A stretch of DNA of 33,795 nt from an uncultured Clostridia bacterium (lineage in GTDB: Bacteria > Bacillota > Clostridia > Oscillospirales > Acutalibacteraceae): NCBI GenBank assembly GCA_947585615.1, contig CANPXD010000015.1, positions 1-33,795 on the forward strand. Reading direction: 5' to 3'. Each line of letters begins with the position of its first letter. The first letter of the stretch is position 1. The notes below the pieces were generated by a model. The model searched no databases, was not told the DNA's origin, and saw only the letters and a program-made list of their open reading frames with translations. This document shows, in pieces, positions 30,450 through 33,795 of the stretch. A program made the position numbers and the translations under genes.

Positions 30450-31736
30450 TTATCCCGCATTCACAGCTTCTTCAGTCTCTGCAATTTCAATTCGTTTAAT
30501 GTCGGCTCCAAGAGCTTCAAACTTTTGCACCACGTCCTCATAGCCCCGGTCGATATATTGAATATCCTCAATAACCGTTTCGCCACGCGCAATCAAGCCT
30601 GCAATGATCATAGCCGCTCCTGCGCGCAAATCTGTTGCCTTAACCTTAACGCCTGTCAGTTCATCAACACCTGCGATAACGGCGAGCTTTCCGTCCACCT
30701 GTATATCCGCTCCCATTCTCGTAAGCTGACCCACATACTGAAATCTATTGTCCCAGACAGATTCTGAAAGAATAGACGTTCCCTTTGCAACAGACAGCAG
30801 AACCGCCATCTGAGGCTGCATATCGGTGGGAAAGCCGGGATGCGGCATTGTTTTAACGTTGCATTTATTCAGTTCCTTGAATCGTGTGACACGAACAGCG
30901 TCGTCGTACTCAATAATTTCCGCTCCTGCTTCAATCAGTTTGGCGCTGATTGATTCAAGGTGTTTCGGAATAACGTTTTTAACGAGGACGTCTCCGCCGC
31001 AGGCAGCCGCCGCAACCATATATGTTCCGGCTTCAATCTGATCCGGAATAATAGAGTATGTGCAGCCGTGCAGCTTTTCTACCCCACGGATTTTGATAAC
31101 ATCCGTTCCCGCGCCTCTAACATCCGCACCCATAGAGTTCAGGAAATTTGCAACGTCAACAATATGCGGCTCTTTTGCCGCGTTTTCTATAACAGTGAGT
31201 CCTCTTGCGAGAACAGCCGCCAACATAACGTTTATCGTAGCACCGACGGAAACAACATCCATATATATAGAAGTGCCCACAAGTTTTTCCGCCTTAGCGC
31301 AGACCATACCGTTTACAACATTAACATCCGCTCCGAGCATTTCAAATCCCTTGATATGCTGGTCTATGGGGCGGACACCAAAATAACAGCCGCCCGGCAT
31401 TGCAACTTCGCAGCTTTTGAATCTTCCGAGCAAAGCGCCGATAAGATAATAGCTTGCCCTGAAATGCGACGTAAGCTCATAGGGAACACTTATATTTCTG
31501 AGATTTCTTGAATCAATTTCAATAGTATCGGCGTTTACCATTTTAATTACGGCGCCCATACAGTCGAGTATTTTGATAATCAGTGAAACATCGGAAATTT
31601 TCGGTATATTTTCTATTCTTACAATATCGTTTGCAAGAACTGCTGCAGGAATAATGGCAACAGCGGCATTTTTCGCACCGCTGACAGATACCTCTCCGAA
31701 CAGCTCTCTTCCGCCTTTAATAATAAAGTTTTCCAA
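30450..31736 (-). CDS. murA: UDP-N-acetylglucosamine 1-carboxyvinyltransferase
   Basis: 428 aa. It starts at TTG 31736, with AGAGGT 7 nt upstream. Lys22 (SGAKNAAVAIIPA) and the catalytic Cys117 (MPGGCYFGVRPIDQH, equivalent to E. coli Cys115, the fosfomycin target) are present, as are PGFPTDMQPQM and DLRAGAAMIIAGL. It transfers enolpyruvate from PEP to UDP-GlcNAc, the first committed step of peptidoglycan synthesis. Firmicutes often have two MurA enzymes, and which this is cannot be said. Confidence 0.96.
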   Translation of the reverse strand: MENFIIKGGRELFGEVSVSGAKNAAVAIIPAAVLANDIVRIENIPKISDVSLIIKILDCMGAVIKMVNADTIEIDSRNLRNISVPYELTSHFRASYYLIGALLGRFKSCEVAMPGGCYFGVRPIDQHIKGFEMLGADVNVVNGMVCAKAEKLVGTSIYMDVVSVGATINVMLAAVLARGLTVIENAAKEPHIVDVANFLNSMGADVRGAGTDVIKIRGVEKLHGCTYSIIPDQIEAGTYMVAAAACGGDVLVKNVIPKHLESISAKLIEAGAEIIEYDDAVRVTRFKELNKCNVKTMPHPGFPTDMQPQMAVLLSVAKGTSILSESVWDNRFQYVGQLTRMGADIQVDGKLAVIAGVDELTGVKVKATDLRAGAAMIIAGLIARGETVIEDIQYIDRGYEDVVQKFEALGADIKRIEIAETEEAVNAG

Positions 31737-32131
31737 ATCGTTTACCTCTTAACTGAATATTTAAAAATAAGTAAAAATCAAATAAATACGCAATACACTG
31801 TTATTTATTTGGTATTATAACAAAGTACTTTATAAAAATAAAGTCCTTTTAATATTTCGAAACTCTTTTGTAACCTTTAAATTTGTCGAAAAACAACAAT
31901 ATATATGACATTTGTATCAATATACAAACTAAATAGCGGAATAAAAATTTTTTAAAAAATTTTTTATTCTCCTTTATTTACAAAGATTACAAAAGAATTA
32001 CAACTGTTTTTTCGTACAAAAGTTTGATTTTTTGGGTTTATTTTTTCTTTCTACATATCTATTATTAGTGAAAAAAGATTGCTTTATTACAACTGTGAAA
32101 AAGGAATTGAATAATTTTTTTGAAAAAAAAA
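31737..32131 (-). promoter_or_regulatory. AT-rich promoter region of murA
   Basis: Gene-free, very AT-rich. An extended -10, TGTTATAAT (31822-31814), lies about 75 nt before the murA start. A run of alternating A and T blocks (31943-31965) could be bent DNA or an upstream activating tract. No small ORF or RNA family is recognised. Confidence 0.5.
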
Positions 32132-32164
32132 AGCGCACAGTCAAAAATGAAACGACCGTGCGCT
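32132..32164 (-). terminator. terminator after the phosphoesterase gene
   Basis: AGCGCAC-a-GTC / GAC-c-GTGCGCT stem followed on the minus strand by a run of ten T, 27 nt after the stop. Confidence 0.93.
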
Positions 32165-32190
32165 GATAAAATCTAATTTTTAAAAAATTA

Positions 32191-33558
32191 TTAAATTGTT
32201 GCGTGCTGATTGTTTATTTCGCCGCCCGTCATAACATAGTCTGCGGCTTCGGCAAGCATTTTCATATCATTGTTGTTTTTAAGGATTTTTGATGGTGCGC
32301 GGAACGCTGCCATAACAAGCTTATAATACGCGCTGTCCCTCTCGTGCGGTATCATTGCGCCGTCAAATATAGATAAAAACACCTCGTTTATAAATTCCCT
32401 AAGCGGCTTGTATCTGAACTGCTGCGCTTCTTCCTTTGAAACATCCTTTGCAAGCCCCAACAATTTCAGAATTCTGTAAACATCGTATGCCAGCATCGTA
32501 TCAAGCTTGTAGAGGATAGGCTTTGCAATAATCCAGAGCGCGCCGAGCTTTTTGCCGTCAAGATTGAATGCGGAAAGTCTGTCCTCAAAATCTTCTCTCG
32601 TCCTGCAGGCGAGCAATTTATTCACTATGGCAGTTGAATGTTCGGCAAGAAATTCAAGAGCATCCGTTTCTTTTCCGTCAAGAAATAATGTTTTAAGATG
32701 GTCAACATCATATGTAAGCGTATCATCGTCATTGACCTTAACATTCACAATCGGAGCAGGATAACCGCAAAGGGAGCCAACGTTCACTTCGGTAATTGTA
32801 TTTCCCTTTTCACTTGTAAAGCTGTCTGTAGCCTGAAGATGGCTGTGACCTACAAACATATACTTCAGTCCTGCGTCCGCAAAGCGTGAGGCAACATATT
32901 CTCTGTCCGCAACGCAGGTTTTCGCGCTGAAAAGAGGAGATATATGGGGAACAAGCAAATGATGCTCAATTCCTATCATAAGGCAGCCGTCCTTTTGAGC
33001 GTTTTCCATCTGTTTTTCAATCCACTGCCAGCAGTCCTCCGTAAAGCCTGCGTGATTCTTTTCATTTTTATCATCGTTAAGGCAGAGTACGCGGACTCTT
33101 TCTCCGAGTTGTATCGTGTAACAGATAGTACCTATTTTTGTAATAAAACTGTCTATTGCCTGCGCAGGCCCGAAATCCCTGTAAAAATCAGGCAGATCGC
33201 TGCTTGAAATAACCTCAACATCATTTGAAACGGTATCTCCGCTGAAACGTCTCGGATTTTCGTCGCAGCACCAATCATGGGTGGCAGTAATGATGTAAAC
33301 AGGCTTGCTTTCTTTCAGCTTATAAAGTTTTTCTCGAAACTCAATATGAGATACCATTTCGCCGTCGTTTGAAACGTCGCCGAGAATAAACACTGCATCG
33401 GTGTCGCTTTTTGCAATCTGCTCAAAGGCACTGTCAATAATTTCGTCTGTTTCTCCGAGACATTTCTGATCGGATTCAGAGCGAAGCTTATATGCCTTTC
33501 CGCTTGTACCGAGCGTTTTTGAATAATGATGCGTATCCGCAATAAAAGTTATTTTCAT
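32191..33558 (-). CDS. Calcineurin-like metallophosphoesterase
   Basis: 455 aa, no signal peptide. The metal-site motifs are in order: D8 and H10 (FIADTHHY), ILGDVSNDGE, THD in IITATHDWCC (in place of the usual GNHD), GIEHH and GHSHLQ. The C-terminal third (about 310-455) is helical and has no motif I know. The substrate is unknown: nucleotides, phospholipid headgroups or proteins are all possible. GGAGG 5 nt before ATG. It follows a small membrane-protein gene after 43 nt, and its own terminator closes the unit. Confidence 0.88.
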   Translation of the reverse strand: MKITFIADTHHYSKTLGTSGKAYKLRSESDQKCLGETDEIIDSAFEQIAKSDTDAVFILGDVSNDGEMVSHIEFREKLYKLKESKPVYIITATHDWCCDENPRRFSGDTVSNDVEVISSSDLPDFYRDFGPAQAIDSFITKIGTICYTIQLGERVRVLCLNDDKNEKNHAGFTEDCWQWIEKQMENAQKDGCLMIGIEHHLLVPHISPLFSAKTCVADREYVASRFADAGLKYMFVGHSHLQATDSFTSEKGNTITEVNVGSLCGYPAPIVNVKVNDDDTLTYDVDHLKTLFLDGKETDALEFLAEHSTAIVNKLLACRTREDFEDRLSAFNLDGKKLGALWIIAKPILYKLDTMLAYDVYRILKLLGLAKDVSKEEAQQFRYKPLREFINEVFLSIFDGAMIPHERDSAYYKLVMAAFRAPSKILKNNNDMKMLAEAADYVMTGGEINNQHATI

Positions 33559-33601
33559 AAATCCTCCGTATCAACGGCAAAAACCGTGTATTTTACATTA
33601 T

Positions 33602-33795
33602 TTATTCCCGCGGCGGTATTTCATCGTCTGCACCGCTGTTGTCCCGATAGGCGTCATCACGTCTTTTTTTCTTTTCATTGCCTTTTTTTACGCTGTTATA
33701 AACAAGCACAAAATAAACGATTGCGAAAAGTATCAGCGCAAAAATCACTATTCTGACGATTGTCATTGAAAAAAACTTTTTTAGCGCGTTGATAA
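33602..33795 (-). CDS. Small membrane protein, 5' end beyond the window
   Basis: The reading frame is open to the right edge. The visible part has MTIVRIVIFALILFAIVYFV, a single membrane span, then a basic patch (KKGNEKKKRRDD) and an acidic end. ATG 33766 could be the start (56 aa), but the frame stays open upstream with plausible codons (INALKKFF), so a longer protein is more likely. Function unknown; probably cotranscribed with the phosphoesterase. Confidence 0.55.
   Translation of the reverse strand, partial: INALKKFFSMTIVRIVIFALILFAIVYFVLVYNSVKKGNEKKKRRDDAYRDNSGADDEIPPRE

Overview
The window looks like a low-GC Firmicute of class Clostridia, probably an Oscillospiraceae/Ruminococcus-like gut anaerobe. 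The reasons are Shine-Dalgarno-rich, AT-leaning genes, a walJ-rlmH pair, CCA-encoding tRNA genes, and a Clostridia-type integrative conjugative element (ICE) full of DUF3846/DUF4314/DUF3789/SpoVG-type accessory genes. The genus cannot be fixed from sequence reading alone.

Positions 1 to about 25.1 kb are one side of an ICE, almost all of it read on the minus strand. From the operon head (right) to the left edge the order is: DUF4314 protein, C5-cytosine methyltransferase, Api92/LPD28-like protein, unknown protein, a 46-aa DUF3789-like membrane protein, adenine methyltransferase, two AbrB-like regulators (one with a cysteine-rich tail), DUF3846, SpoVG, a lipoprotein, and a 1,459-aa thioester adhesin. 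These are followed by a tightly overlapping type IV secretion block (DUF4406, VirB2-like DUF3852, TrbL/VirB6, PrgI, a TraC-like protein, class B sortase, VirB4, NlpC/P60 hydrolase), then the DUF6329/pentapeptide protein, two DUF6103-type proteins, a non-coding oriT candidate, a MobC-like protein, a MobP relaxase with Sel1 repeats, an inverted dinD cargo gene, a Toprim primase, and the VirD4 coupling ATPase cut by the left edge. Integrase, excisionase and replication genes are not in the window, so the element is incomplete here.

At 25.2-25.6 kb lie tRNA-Tyr and tRNA-Thr(UGU). The last 26 bases at the tRNA-Thr 3' end are repeated 136 bp away, and the T-stem of this tRNA does not pair properly, which suggests that the 3' end was exchanged by recombination. 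From 25.7 kb on the genes look chromosomal: asnB, a SAM methyltransferase, a GNAT acetyltransferase with a short aromatic-rich leader ORF and terminator, rlmH, walJ, murA, a calcineurin-like phosphoesterase, and a small membrane protein cut by the right edge.

How the parts fit together: relaxase plus MobC would act at oriT, VirD4 would hand the strand to the VirB4/TrbL/PrgI/DUF3852 channel, NlpC/P60 would open the wall, and sortase plus adhesin would hold cells together. The methyltransferases, DUF6329 and SpoVG/DUF-type genes are likely establishment or anti-restriction functions. Two points stand out as possibly undescribed. Seven unrelated accessory proteins share an acidic C-terminal tail that ends in or near methionine. 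The operon is also punctuated by terminator hairpins at several points, one of which (before dam) has a competing third arm.
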